A stretch of DNA of 5,862 nt, from NCBI GenBank assembly GCA_028822945.1, contig JAPKCN010000126.1, forward strand, positions 1 through 5,862, in the 5' to 3' direction. Position 1 is the stretch's first letter, and every line of letters starts with the position of its first letter. Made by a program: the position numbers and the translations under genes. This document shows, in pieces, positions 1 to 5,862 of this stretch. The notes beneath the pieces are model-generated. The model worked only from the letters and a program-made list of their open reading frames with translations. It did not search any database and was not told where the DNA came from. This DNA comes from Porticoccaceae bacterium (lineage in GTDB: Bacteria; Pseudomonadota; Gammaproteobacteria; Pseudomonadales; Porticoccaceae).

Positions 1-2
1 AT

Positions 3-599
3 AGTCAGATCGTTTTGTCTATCCCCGCGGCTCTGATGGAAGAACGTATCTTTCAACCGCAACAATACCTTGGCACAGCTATGCCTGCTAACGCAGGTGC
101 CAATGGCCTGTTCTCGCAATTTCTGACTATGATCGGCGCGCGCTTAGATAGTTTTGATGGCGTATTAGCACAACGCCTAGAAATCAATGCCTTAGATCTA
201 TTAAACACCACATTGGAGCACTCATCCGACGCCAGAAAGCACAAAATTTTAGATGCCGGTGTTAAAAATGAATACCTCTACCGTATAAAGACATTTATAC
301 GCTCGCGAATTGACGACGAAAACTTGGCCCCCGCGCAAATAGCGAAACACCACAATATTTCAACGCGGTACTTGCACATGCTGTTTGAAAAAGAAGATGA
401 ATCGGTATCGCGCCATATTCAAAAAGTACGACTCGAGTTCTGTTACGCAGCCATTAGGGATCCCGCGTCTTCAAAGTATACGATCGCCGAAATAGCTTAC
501 AGATTTGGATTCAGTGATGCGTCCCATTTTAACCGCACCTTCAGCGCACGCTTTGGCAATACACCCGCCAGTTACCGCAAAGTTAACCGATCAAAGTAG
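3..599 (+). CDS. AraC-family transcriptional activator, 5'-truncated by the window edge (FeaR-like context)
   Basis: This is a DNA-binding transcriptional regulator. The frame is open to the left edge, so the true start lies outside the window and the TTG at 15 should not be taken as the start. About 198 residues remain; members of the AraC-binding-like plus HTH type are usually 300-330 residues, so roughly 120 are missing. The first residues (SQIVLSIPAALM) look like the end of the ligand-sensing domain. The C-terminal part, from about residue 95 of the fragment, carries both helix-turn-helix units: LAPAQIAKHHNISTRYLHMLF, then the AraC signature IAEIAYRFGFSDASHFNRTF followed by FG-TPASYRK. 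The gene converges on an amine oxidase/aldehyde dehydrogenase operon. In E. coli, FeaR, a regulator of this type, activates tynA and feaB, so control of the neighbouring operon is a reasonable inference. The effector and the target genes are not shown by the sequence. Confidence 0.93.
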   Translation, partial: SQIVLSIPAALMEERIFQPQQYLGTAMPANAGANGLFSQFLTMIGARLDSFDGVLAQRLEINALDLLNTTLEHSSDARKHKILDAGVKNEYLYRIKTFIRSRIDDENLAPAQIAKHHNISTRYLHMLFEKEDESVSRHIQKVRLEFCYAAIRDPASSKYTIAEIAYRFGFSDASHFNRTFSARFGNTPASYRKVNRSK

Positions 600-644
600 T
601 GTTTGCGCAGAAATAAGAGACGTATTTACAAGTTACGCCAGCGT

Positions 645-681
645 CAGTTTGCACATCTGTGTGCTATCAATATGCAAACTG
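645..681. repeat. Inverted repeat between convergent genes, possible bidirectional terminator
   Basis: A perfect 9-bp inverted repeat (CAGTTTGCA at 645-653, TGCAAACTG at 673-681) encloses 19 nt. A second, overlapping hairpin (GCACA 651-655, TGTGC 660-664, 4-nt loop) shares bases with the left arm, so the two full stems compete. The element lies between the 3' ends of the AraC gene and the amine oxidase gene, where a terminator serving both strands is expected. Neither strand shows a T-run after the stem, so it is not a classical intrinsic terminator. It could instead be a transcript-end structure protecting the mRNA. Confidence 0.45.
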
Positions 682-716
682 CGGTTGGGGCCTGAAAACA
701 TACGCTAACAATCCCC

Positions 717-2726
717 TTATCGGGCAATATCCACCGATGGATTGCGTTCATAACTAAATGCAGGACGCAATGTCACCGTGTGCCACATAGTCGCCAGTAT
801 CGGCCAGTCTTCCGGCAGCGTCACATGGTGAAAACCCATGGTATACCACATAACCAGATCGGTATTATCAACCGATCGCTGTTGCCCTACCCACTGCATG
901 ATCCCTTCCGTACCTTCGCTCTGGTTGGGATATTTCCCAGAAGGATAGAGTTCGGTAGGATTGTGTGGCGTCACCCATAACTGCTCAGCAGACCAGGCCG
1001 CACGCTTCTGTGGAAAATCCTCAGCATCTAATTTGGACAAGTGGGTATGCCCAAGAATTTGATAGCTCTTGTGCTGGCCCAATTTATTGGTGACATTTTT
1101 ATTTACGACGCGCCAGATTCCATCGTGCAACTGGTGTGACCGAGTGACCGCACCCTCCACGCTAGTTGGGTGCTCCACCACTTCCCAACCACTCAGACGA
1201 TTATTATTCGGGTACCTGACTGGCGCAATTTCATCGGTTACGAAGCTGTTGTTGACACCGGCGACGTCCATATCAATACGAAAAGATATAAAATGATCGT
1301 GGTTTACGCCAACCAAATTAGGAGCTACCAAAGATCCAACCTTGGTTTCCGCCGCGGCAGTAGCATCCATCATAGTACGAGATTTTGCCGCTTTAACCGC
1401 ATCCATCCCAGTTGCACCCACCTCTATTTTTAACAGACCTTTGGCACTAAACACATAATCCACAACATAGTCATAATTGCCAACCACAGGAATAGTGCGC
1501 ACGACCAACTCAACCTCGGCCCTACCTTCATGAGTGCCATTGATCATCTCTGCATGACGCCACATGGGTCGTCCGGTATTTCGCTCGAATACCCCGATAA
1601 CATTTTCGTATAACGCCGGTGTACCGTTATCGGCAGGTATAACCGCATTCAATAATGTCGCGTTTCCCGGCACATCGGTCCCTAACTCAAGCTGCGAACT
1701 CAGTAGACCAAAACCGTATTCGCCAATGTCCATGAAGCTACGATATTTCCATTCTTCCTCAGGACTCATATAAGGTACAAACATTTCATTGGCAGATATT
1801 TGATAGGCGACTGATTGACCATCAAATGCCGCTAGCGAGACCATCGCACCAAAGCGCTTGTCGAGACGAAAGTGAAACTGCCATTTGTCCCACTTAATCA
1901 GCCCATCTTCGAATGAAAAATTGTTGCCTTCAGCTGACTGCATTGTGACTTTTTTCATTTGCCGCGCCTGCGTCGAGAGCGCATCATAATCATAGATTAT
2001 ATCGTTGCGACCGACATCAGACTCGATCAATACATCGATTATCTGCTGCTGATTTAGATCTACAGTGCCAGAAATGCCATTGATAGGTTTAGCAAACGCG
2101 TTATATTTTGTGTCTTTAATATCCAAAAACCATAACTTCAAAAGGCGTTTATCGCGCGCCTCGTCAGCTCCAAAATAGCCAGTCGAAAGCGGCGCGACAA
2201 ATATATTCTCAAGATCATAACCACGACGTTCTAACTCATCGGTAATGGTCTTGTTAGTTTTCCAAAGTGAGCCAGCGGCCATCCATTCCTCAAGAAGCAA
2301 TGCCGACTGCACATCCTTCACCTGCTGCCAATCCAGCAGTGTGCCGTTACTGAGGTCAACAACAGCTTCAAATGTCATTGGGCCCTGACGTCCAACCACA
2401 TTGGCCGCGCGAGGGATCGCATCACCGACCTTCCAGGCATAGACAAAGGTCTTACTAGGCTCGCTCAAGGTTATTTCAGGGAAGCGCGTCGAATCGTCAT
2501 AGCGATCATTTTCTTTGAGGATAGCGATCACGCGAATTAGTTCTGTCTGGGTTAACGCATCGAGGGGATGCACAACATCGGGTGTGGTAACCGCATCATC
2601 TCCCCCTACGAAGTCGCTGGAAGCATCAGACACCGAGGGATCTTGGTTATCGGTATCCAAACATCCTGCAATTAATGCGGTACTTATGATAAGTGCTATT
2701 GACCCACGCTTTAATCGATGATTCAT
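717..2726 (-). CDS. Copper (topaquinone) primary-amine oxidase, predicted lipoprotein
   Basis: Oxidises a primary amine with O2 to aldehyde, NH3 and H2O2. The 669 residues have the family's usual length. Residues 1-22 form a lipoprotein signal (KR near the N-terminus, hydrophobic core, lipobox LIAGC with Cys22); +2 is Leu, so outer-membrane sorting is likely. The N2/N3-type domains span about 50-260, the catalytic domain about 280-669. Visible active-site residues: Tyr418 in NYDY (topaquinone precursor), catalytic base Asp333 in FMDIGEYG, Tyr319, and copper ligands His476, His478 and His634 (HDH and FHHV). Asp485, Asp487 and Asp623 fit the second metal site. Phe331 takes the substrate-gate position. 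It has no cysteine except Cys22, so the family's usual disulfide is missing. AAGGGG lies 6 nt before the ATG. It follows the dehydrogenase by 24 bp in a likely operon. Similar to TynA, but the substrate is unknown. Confidence 0.96.
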   Translation of the reverse strand: MNHRLKRGSIALIISTALIAGCLDTDNQDPSVSDASSDFVGGDDAVTTPDVVHPLDALTQTELIRVIAILKENDRYDDSTRFPEITLSEPSKTFVYAWKVGDAIPRAANVVGRQGPMTFEAVVDLSNGTLLDWQQVKDVQSALLLEEWMAAGSLWKTNKTITDELERRGYDLENIFVAPLSTGYFGADEARDKRLLKLWFLDIKDTKYNAFAKPINGISGTVDLNQQQIIDVLIESDVGRNDIIYDYDALSTQARQMKKVTMQSAEGNNFSFEDGLIKWDKWQFHFRLDKRFGAMVSLAAFDGQSVAYQISANEMFVPYMSPEEEWKYRSFMDIGEYGFGLLSSQLELGTDVPGNATLLNAVIPADNGTPALYENVIGVFERNTGRPMWRHAEMINGTHEGRAEVELVVRTIPVVGNYDYVVDYVFSAKGLLKIEVGATGMDAVKAAKSRTMMDATAAAETKVGSLVAPNLVGVNHDHFISFRIDMDVAGVNNSFVTDEIAPVRYPNNNRLSGWEVVEHPTSVEGAVTRSHQLHDGIWRVVNKNVTNKLGQHKSYQILGHTHLSKLDAEDFPQKRAAWSAEQLWVTPHNPTELYPSGKYPNQSEGTEGIMQWVGQQRSVDNTDLVMWYTMGFHHVTLPEDWPILATMWHTVTLRPAFSYERNPSVDIAR

Positions 2727-2750
2727 TGCCTTCCCCTTAAAAATTGTTGG

Positions 2751-4178
2751 CTATGTTTTAGTGATTTTAACTGTTTGTATCGATGTATATTCCTCGAGGC
2801 CATAAGAGCCGAATTCAACTCCAAAGCCCGATTGTTTGATGCCACCGAAGGGTGCATCCGGTTGCACCGCGCCGTGGTCGTTTACCCAGGCCGTGCCGCA
2901 CTCCAGTTGCTGCGCCAGTGCGGTTGCCTTAGCCACATCTCTAGACCATACAGATCCGCCAAGGCCGTTATCATTTTGATTCGCGCGCTCGATAATAGCC
3001 TCAATATTTGAGTATCTAATCACCGGTACAATAGGACCAAACTGCTCCTCGTCAACCAAACGCGCACCATCCTCAAGATCGGCAACAATTGTCGGAGCAA
3101 AGAAAAAGCCATTGCCTGGAATTGCATGCCCTCCGGCAATAAAACGCCCACCATTTGCTCTGGCGTCCTCCGCCAGCTCCATAACAATTGCCATTTGGGC
3201 TTTGTTCTGAACCGGGCCAAGTTCAACGCCATCGTCCATTCCGTCACCCACAACTACGGCCTTGGCAAGATGCGCGAGCTCTTGGCAGAGCTCCTCATAA
3301 ATCGACTCGTGCACATAAAGGCGTTTTAAACAGGCACATGTCTGGCCATTGTTGTGGAATGCTGCAGCAAATAATTTTGGTGCAATATCTTTAACATCGA
3401 CATCGTCGAGAATAATTCCTGCATCGTTGCCACCCAATTCAAGTGTCAAACGTTTTAGGTTGGTCGAGGCCGCCTGCATAATGTTGCGACCAGTTGGCGT
3501 GGATCCTGTAAAGACAATTTTGTCGACATCAGAATGCTCCGAAAGGGCCGCACCAATACTGGCATCGCCAGTAATTACGTTCAGAACACCAGGCGGTAAT
3601 ATTTGGTTGGCCATTTCAACAAACCGAATAATCGCCAAAGGCGCCAATGGCGACGGCTTAATTACCACTGTATTGCCGGCTCGCAGCGCTGGAATAACAT
3701 GCCATATAGCGATCATCAATGGCCAGTTCCAAGGGGTTATCGATGCCACAACCCCCAGCGGTTTGCGAAATACACGAACACTGGCTACATCGTCGTCCTG
3801 AACAATATCCACCGGCAGATCCAAGTCTGCCGTGTAGTGTGTCCAAGCCATCGATCCACCTACTTCCATACCCGAGCCAACGCCATTTAAGCCCGCCATC
3901 GGCTTGCCCGTCTCGGCCGTCACCAACGCCATCAGATCTGGCATATTGGCTTCAAGAGCATCGCCTAGCGCATGGATCTTTTCCTTGCGCTCGTCGTGCG
4001 AGGTTTTACTCCACGCTGGAAATGCTGCACGTGCAGCGGCGACCGCCCGGTCAACCATCGGAATATCCGCGATTTGACAGTGTGCAAAGACATTGCCATT
4101 AGCTGGATTGACTACCCCAAAGGTGGCTCCAGATTGAACTTTTTTGCCGTTGATTATGTTATTAAATTCTTCCATCAT
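2751..4178 (-). CDS. NAD(P)-dependent aldehyde dehydrogenase (ALDH superfamily)
   Basis: Oxidises an aldehyde to a carboxylate, most likely the product of the downstream amine oxidase. The 475 residues match the normal family length, with no signal peptide, so it is cytoplasmic. Motifs in order: PWNWP 149-153 with the oxyanion Asn151; VVIKPS with Lys174 (cofactor binding); FTGST 223-227; LELGG with general base Glu247; GQTCACLKR with nucleophile Cys281; EEQFGP with Glu378 and Phe380 for the nicotinamide ribose; PFGGIKQSG near the C-terminus. The wording around the catalytic Cys and the C-terminal NDHGAVQPDAPFGG resembles the AldA-like ALDH subgroup. Pro177 stands where NAD-specific enzymes often have Glu, so NAD versus NADP cannot be settled. 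It is the first gene of the operon with the amine oxidase. In E. coli the counterpart pair is FeaB and TynA. The start could be Met2 (4175), see the ribosome-binding site entry. Confidence 0.96.
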   Translation of the reverse strand: MMEEFNNIINGKKVQSGATFGVVNPANGNVFAHCQIADIPMVDRAVAAARAAFPAWSKTSHDERKEKIHALGDALEANMPDLMALVTAETGKPMAGLNGVGSGMEVGGSMAWTHYTADLDLPVDIVQDDDVASVRVFRKPLGVVASITPWNWPLMIAIWHVIPALRAGNTVVIKPSPLAPLAIIRFVEMANQILPPGVLNVITGDASIGAALSEHSDVDKIVFTGSTPTGRNIMQAASTNLKRLTLELGGNDAGIILDDVDVKDIAPKLFAAAFHNNGQTCACLKRLYVHESIYEELCQELAHLAKAVVVGDGMDDGVELGPVQNKAQMAIVMELAEDARANGGRFIAGGHAIPGNGFFFAPTIVADLEDGARLVDEEQFGPIVPVIRYSNIEAIIERANQNDNGLGGSVWSRDVAKATALAQQLECGTAWVNDHGAVQPDAPFGGIKQSGFGVEFGSYGLEEYTSIQTVKITKT

Positions 4179-4180
4179 AT

Positions 4181-4184
4181 CCTC
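4181..4184 (-). promoter_or_regulatory. Ribosome binding site of the aldehyde dehydrogenase, favouring the second ATG
   Basis: The gene opens with two consecutive ATG codons (4178-4176 and 4175-4173). The only Shine-Dalgarno-like run is GAGG at 4184-4181 on the minus strand. It lies 2 nt from the first ATG, which is too close, and 5 nt from the second, which is acceptable. Translation therefore probably begins at 4175, giving a 474-residue protein. The difference of one Met does not affect function. Confidence 0.55.
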
Positions 4185-4223
4185 ATCGATTGTTTAAAGC
4201 TCAGCATTGCCAGCGCCCTCATC

Positions 4224-4233
4224 TGGTGCACCA
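4224..4233. promoter_or_regulatory. 10-bp perfect palindrome in the dehydrogenase leader, possible operator
   Basis: TGGTGCACCA is a perfect palindrome about 45-55 bp upstream of the dehydrogenase start, just downstream of the candidate promoter. A 6-bp palindrome GTCGAC (about 4236-4241) is next to it. The position suits an operator for a dimeric repressor; AraC-type activators usually bind direct repeats upstream of the -35 box instead. No binding protein can be assigned. Confidence 0.3.
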
Positions 4234-4242
4234 ACGTCGACA

Positions 4243-4272
4243 TTAATAGTTTGCCCATCACGGGAAAATCAA
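4243..4272 (-). promoter_or_regulatory. Candidate sigma-70 promoter for the ALDH-amine oxidase operon
   Basis: On the minus strand TTGATT (4272-4267) and TATTAA (4248-4243) are separated by 18 nt. Each matches four of six consensus positions, so the promoter is weak by sequence, as expected for an operon needing an activator. The start site would fall near 4236, giving a leader of roughly 60 nt. Weak matches of this quality occur by chance in A/T-rich gaps. Confidence 0.35.
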
Positions 4273-4529
4273 ATAACCTCGACGCAATTCTCGCAGACAA
4301 TCGCAACGGCGTTGAAGTTACTACAACGCACTTTCCGTGTCTTACCAAAACTACGCATTGATGTTCTGTACAAGTATATATCAACTTTATGAGGCCAGTC
4401 TTGATGCGCGTATCCGGCGGTTGAAAATCGATTATATCTTCATAACATCGTCAAAAAACGCATACACAAGAGCTACGTCACGTGGGATTAAAGCATATTT
4501 AAGCGAGTCTATATTGTCCCTACGAGAAC

Positions 4530-4560
4530 TAAAAAGTTGATCTAGCGCGAATTCTTTTTA
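4530..4560. repeat. 7-bp A/T-rich inverted repeat
   Basis: TAAAAAG (4530-4536) and CTTTTTA (4554-4560) are perfect inverted copies around a 17-nt spacer containing GAATTC. Each strand ends in a short T-run, so it might act as a weak terminator or a protein-binding site. The stem itself is almost all A-T and would be unstable as RNA. It may be chance. Confidence 0.25.
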
Positions 4561-4608
4561 CAAGTTAGCAATAGCTCATCGAGAATGCAGTTAGACGATC
4601 CAGTTTTG

Positions 4609-4619
4609 TCACAATGTGA
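4609..4619. repeat. Short dyad TCACA-N-TGTGA
   Basis: Two perfect 5-bp arms face each other across one base, about 175 bp before the amidase start. The arms resemble CRP half-sites in reversed order and with the wrong spacing, so a CRP site is not claimed. A different small dimeric regulator could use it. Confidence 0.2.
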
Positions 4620-4667
4620 AAAGAATATTGTTGATGGGGGCTGGGCTTAAAATACTCCTGCGTTTGA

Positions 4668-4691
4668 CTGCGATGGCGTGAGTCGTCGCAG
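4668..4691 (+). repeat. 8-bp hairpin in the likely amidase leader
   Basis: CTGCGATG (4668-4675) pairs with CGTCGCAG (4684-4691) through seven Watson-Crick pairs and one G-U pair, closing an 8-nt loop. It lies about 100 nt before the amidase start and has no T-run after it, so it is not an intrinsic terminator. The 7-bp direct repeat GGGCTGG occurs on either side (4638-4644 and 4696-4702). If transcription starts upstream of it, it would be part of the 5' untranslated region. Confidence 0.35.
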
Positions 4692-4778
4692 AGGTGGGCT
4701 GGCGATCAAAGTACCCAAACGCGCGATAGACACTTAGCCTGTACTCGACTATCGTTGCACACAATGTAAGTTATAGCC

Positions 4779-4784
4779 AAAGGA
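4779..4784 (+). promoter_or_regulatory. Ribosome binding site that fixes the TTG start of the amidase
   Basis: AAAGGA ends 7 nt before TTG 4792-4794, an ideal spacing. An in-frame TAG at 4774-4776 blocks any earlier start. The later in-frame starts, TTG 4825 and ATG 4900, lack a comparable site, and ATG 4900 would remove the lipoprotein signal. TTG 4792 is therefore preferred. Confidence 0.75.
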
Positions 4785-4791
4785 AAAAAAT

Positions 4792-5862
4792 TTGTGTCGC
4801 GGTGAAACACGTATACGTGGAACGTTGCTAATCACTTTAATAGCCAATCTGCTTGTACTTGCCGGCTGCGTCCAACAAGGGGTCGGGAGTGCTCCTGCAA
4901 TGCTTACCTCCAACACAGTTAGTGATGCCAATTTATTAGAAATGAGCGCCACAGATGTGCTGCCACTTTTAACGTCTGGAAAGGTCTCGGTAGAACGATA
5001 TATACGACTGTTATTAGGACACACAATTGGCTATGAACCTGTCCTAAACGCTTTTATACACCTCGATGAAGAAACGATTATGGCTGCCGCCAGGGCGGCC
5101 GACAAGAAACGAAATTTGAATCAAACACTCGGCCCATTATTTGGTATCCCCATTGCGCTAAAAGACCTTATCGTAACCCAAAACTTGCCCACAACTTTTG
5201 GCACCCGCACCTTCGCTAATTTTATTCCCACAAAAAATGCGCCCGTCGTAATCAGGTTACTGGCGGCGGATGCTATTATATTTGGTAAAAACAATGCGCA
5301 AGAGTGGGCCTACGGTTCGAACGGATATAACTCCCATTATGGACAACAGCTCAACCCACATGGTCCCAGCCATATCGCCGGCGGGTCAAGCGGTGGCGGC
5401 GCTGCCGCGGTATCCGCCAGAATGGTCCCGATTGCTATAGGTTCAGACACTGCGGCCTCGATTCGCGTTCCAGCAGCTTATACGGGACTCTATGGTTTCC
5501 GTCCATCAATGCAACGTTATGACAATACTGGTGTAGCGCCCATAGCCCCTACTTTAGACACGATTGGCCCCATGGCCCGTTCGATCGATGATTTAATTTT
5601 AATAGATCGGGTATTAGCGGATGATCAACGTACAATTTCTGTGCCTGACCTTACAGAGCTTCGACTCGGCGTTCCAAGCAGTTTTTTTTATGATAATTGC
5701 AGTAGCGAGGTAAAGACTGCGTTTCAATCACTATTGAGAACCCTGCAAGATGCCGGCGTCACTCTGATCGAGGCCGACTTACCCCAAGTCCAAGAACTAA
5801 CCGAAGCGGGACTTTATGCTATTTTATTTTATGAAACATATCCCGCAGTTGGTACATTTCTC
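4792..5862 (+). CDS. Amidase-signature family hydrolase, predicted lipoprotein, 3'-truncated by the window edge
   Basis: Hydrolyses a carboxamide to a carboxylic acid and ammonia or an amine. The frame stays open to the right edge, giving 357 residues of a family usually near 450-550. Starting at TTG, residues 1-26 form a lipoprotein signal: Arg-rich n-region, hydrophobic stretch LLITLIANLLVL, lipobox LAGC with Cys26; +2 is Val, suggesting the outer membrane. The Ser-cisSer-Lys triad is complete: Lys124 in GIPIALKD, Ser199 in AGGSSGGG, Ser223 in DTAASIRVP, with the 75- and 24-residue spacings known from FAAH. Ala221-Ala222 replace the usual Gly-Gly before the nucleophile. The stretch after it (RYDNTGVAPIAPTLDTIGP) recalls indoleacetamide and mandelamide hydrolases, a weak hint only. 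It diverges from the amine oxidase operon and may supply its amine. GatA is unlikely because of the signal peptide. The substrate is unknown. Confidence 0.93.
   Translation, partial: MCRGETRIRGTLLITLIANLLVLAGCVQQGVGSAPAMLTSNTVSDANLLEMSATDVLPLLTSGKVSVERYIRLLLGHTIGYEPVLNAFIHLDEETIMAAARAADKKRNLNQTLGPLFGIPIALKDLIVTQNLPTTFGTRTFANFIPTKNAPVVIRLLAADAIIFGKNNAQEWAYGSNGYNSHYGQQLNPHGPSHIAGGSSGGGAAAVSARMVPIAIGSDTAASIRVPAAYTGLYGFRPSMQRYDNTGVAPIAPTLDTIGPMARSIDDLILIDRVLADDQRTISVPDLTELRLGVPSSFFYDNCSSEVKTAFQSLLRTLQDAGVTLIEADLPQVQELTEAGLYAILFYETYPAVGTFL

Larger units (their letters stand above)
4179..4791. other. Long divergent intergenic region without a convincing gene
   Basis: About 610 bp separate the start of the dehydrogenase operon (leftward) from the start of the amidase (rightward). 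The open frames here are short, begin without good ribosome binding sites and have unrecognisable proteins. No tRNA, rRNA, insertion-sequence end or CRISPR pattern was seen. The region holds a candidate promoter for the leftward operon, a 10-bp palindrome, two further dyads and an 8-bp hairpin in the likely leader of the amidase; these are listed separately. It is the natural place for binding of the AraC-type regulator, but I could not identify its site. Confidence 0.6.

Noticed and set aside
15..17. TTG at 15 as the start of the AraC gene
   Set aside because: The frame stays open to the window edge, and the residues before it (SQIV) fit the sensing domain, so the gene is simply truncated.
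3349..3801. Plus-strand open frame of 150 codons opposite the aldehyde dehydrogenase
   Set aside because: It is antisense to the conserved core of the dehydrogenase and shows no motif of its own.
4192..4214. Possible sigma-54 promoter for the dehydrogenase (TGGCAATGCTGAGC on the minus strand)
   Set aside because: The GG and GC elements are 9 nt apart instead of the required 10, and the flanking bases match poorly.
4207..4540. Short plus-strand open frames in the divergent gap (61 and 67 codons)
   Set aside because: No Shine-Dalgarno site, no recognisable motif, and they overlap each other in different frames.
4609..4619. CRP binding site
   Set aside because: The half-sites are in reversed order relative to TGTGA-N6-TCACA and are spaced by one base.
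4636..4702. G-quadruplex from the G-runs around the amidase leader
   Set aside because: Only two to three runs of three or more G occur close together; four closely spaced runs are needed.
4749..5024. Minus-strand open frame of 91 codons
   Set aside because: It lies antisense to the amidase signal peptide and N-terminus, which have strong protein-level support.
1..5862. CRISPR array, transposon, phage or toxin-antitoxin system
   Set aside because: No regularly spaced repeats, transposase or integrase, terminal repeats or small gene pairs were seen.

Overview
The window looks like a piece of a Gram-negative, probably gammaproteobacterial, chromosome. Two proteins carry lipoprotein signal peptides, genes have Shine-Dalgarno sites, and the gene set resembles the E. 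coli aromatic-amine locus (amine oxidase, aldehyde dehydrogenase, AraC-type activator). The taxonomic call is inference; no rRNA, tRNA or mobile element is present to anchor it.

Layout, left to right. (1) Positions 3-599, + strand: the C-terminal two thirds of an AraC-family activator, cut by the left edge. (2) A 117-bp gap between convergent genes holds a 9-bp perfect inverted repeat. (3) Positions 717-2726, - strand: a copper/topaquinone amine oxidase with a lipoprotein signal. (4) Positions 2751-4178, - strand: an aldehyde dehydrogenase, transcribed first, 24 bp upstream of the oxidase; the two form a likely operon. (5) Positions 4179-4791: a gap of about 610 bp with no convincing gene but with a candidate promoter and several dyads. 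(6) Positions 4792-5862, + strand: an amidase-signature lipoprotein that begins at a TTG codon and runs off the right edge.

How they fit together: the oxidase should convert a primary amine, O2 and water into an aldehyde, ammonia and H2O2. The dehydrogenase should then oxidise the aldehyde to a carboxylate. The amidase, transcribed divergently, could supply an amine by cleaving an N-substituted amide, or could handle a separate amide. The AraC protein is the obvious candidate regulator. The substrate cannot be read from the sequence.

The most unusual points are: the oxidase has lost both cysteines of the disulfide normally conserved in its family; the amidase has Ala-Ala in place of the usual Gly-Gly just before its nucleophilic serine; and both enzymes appear to be lipoproteins while the dehydrogenase appears cytoplasmic. 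I see a catabolic module with unusual details, not a clearly new class of system.
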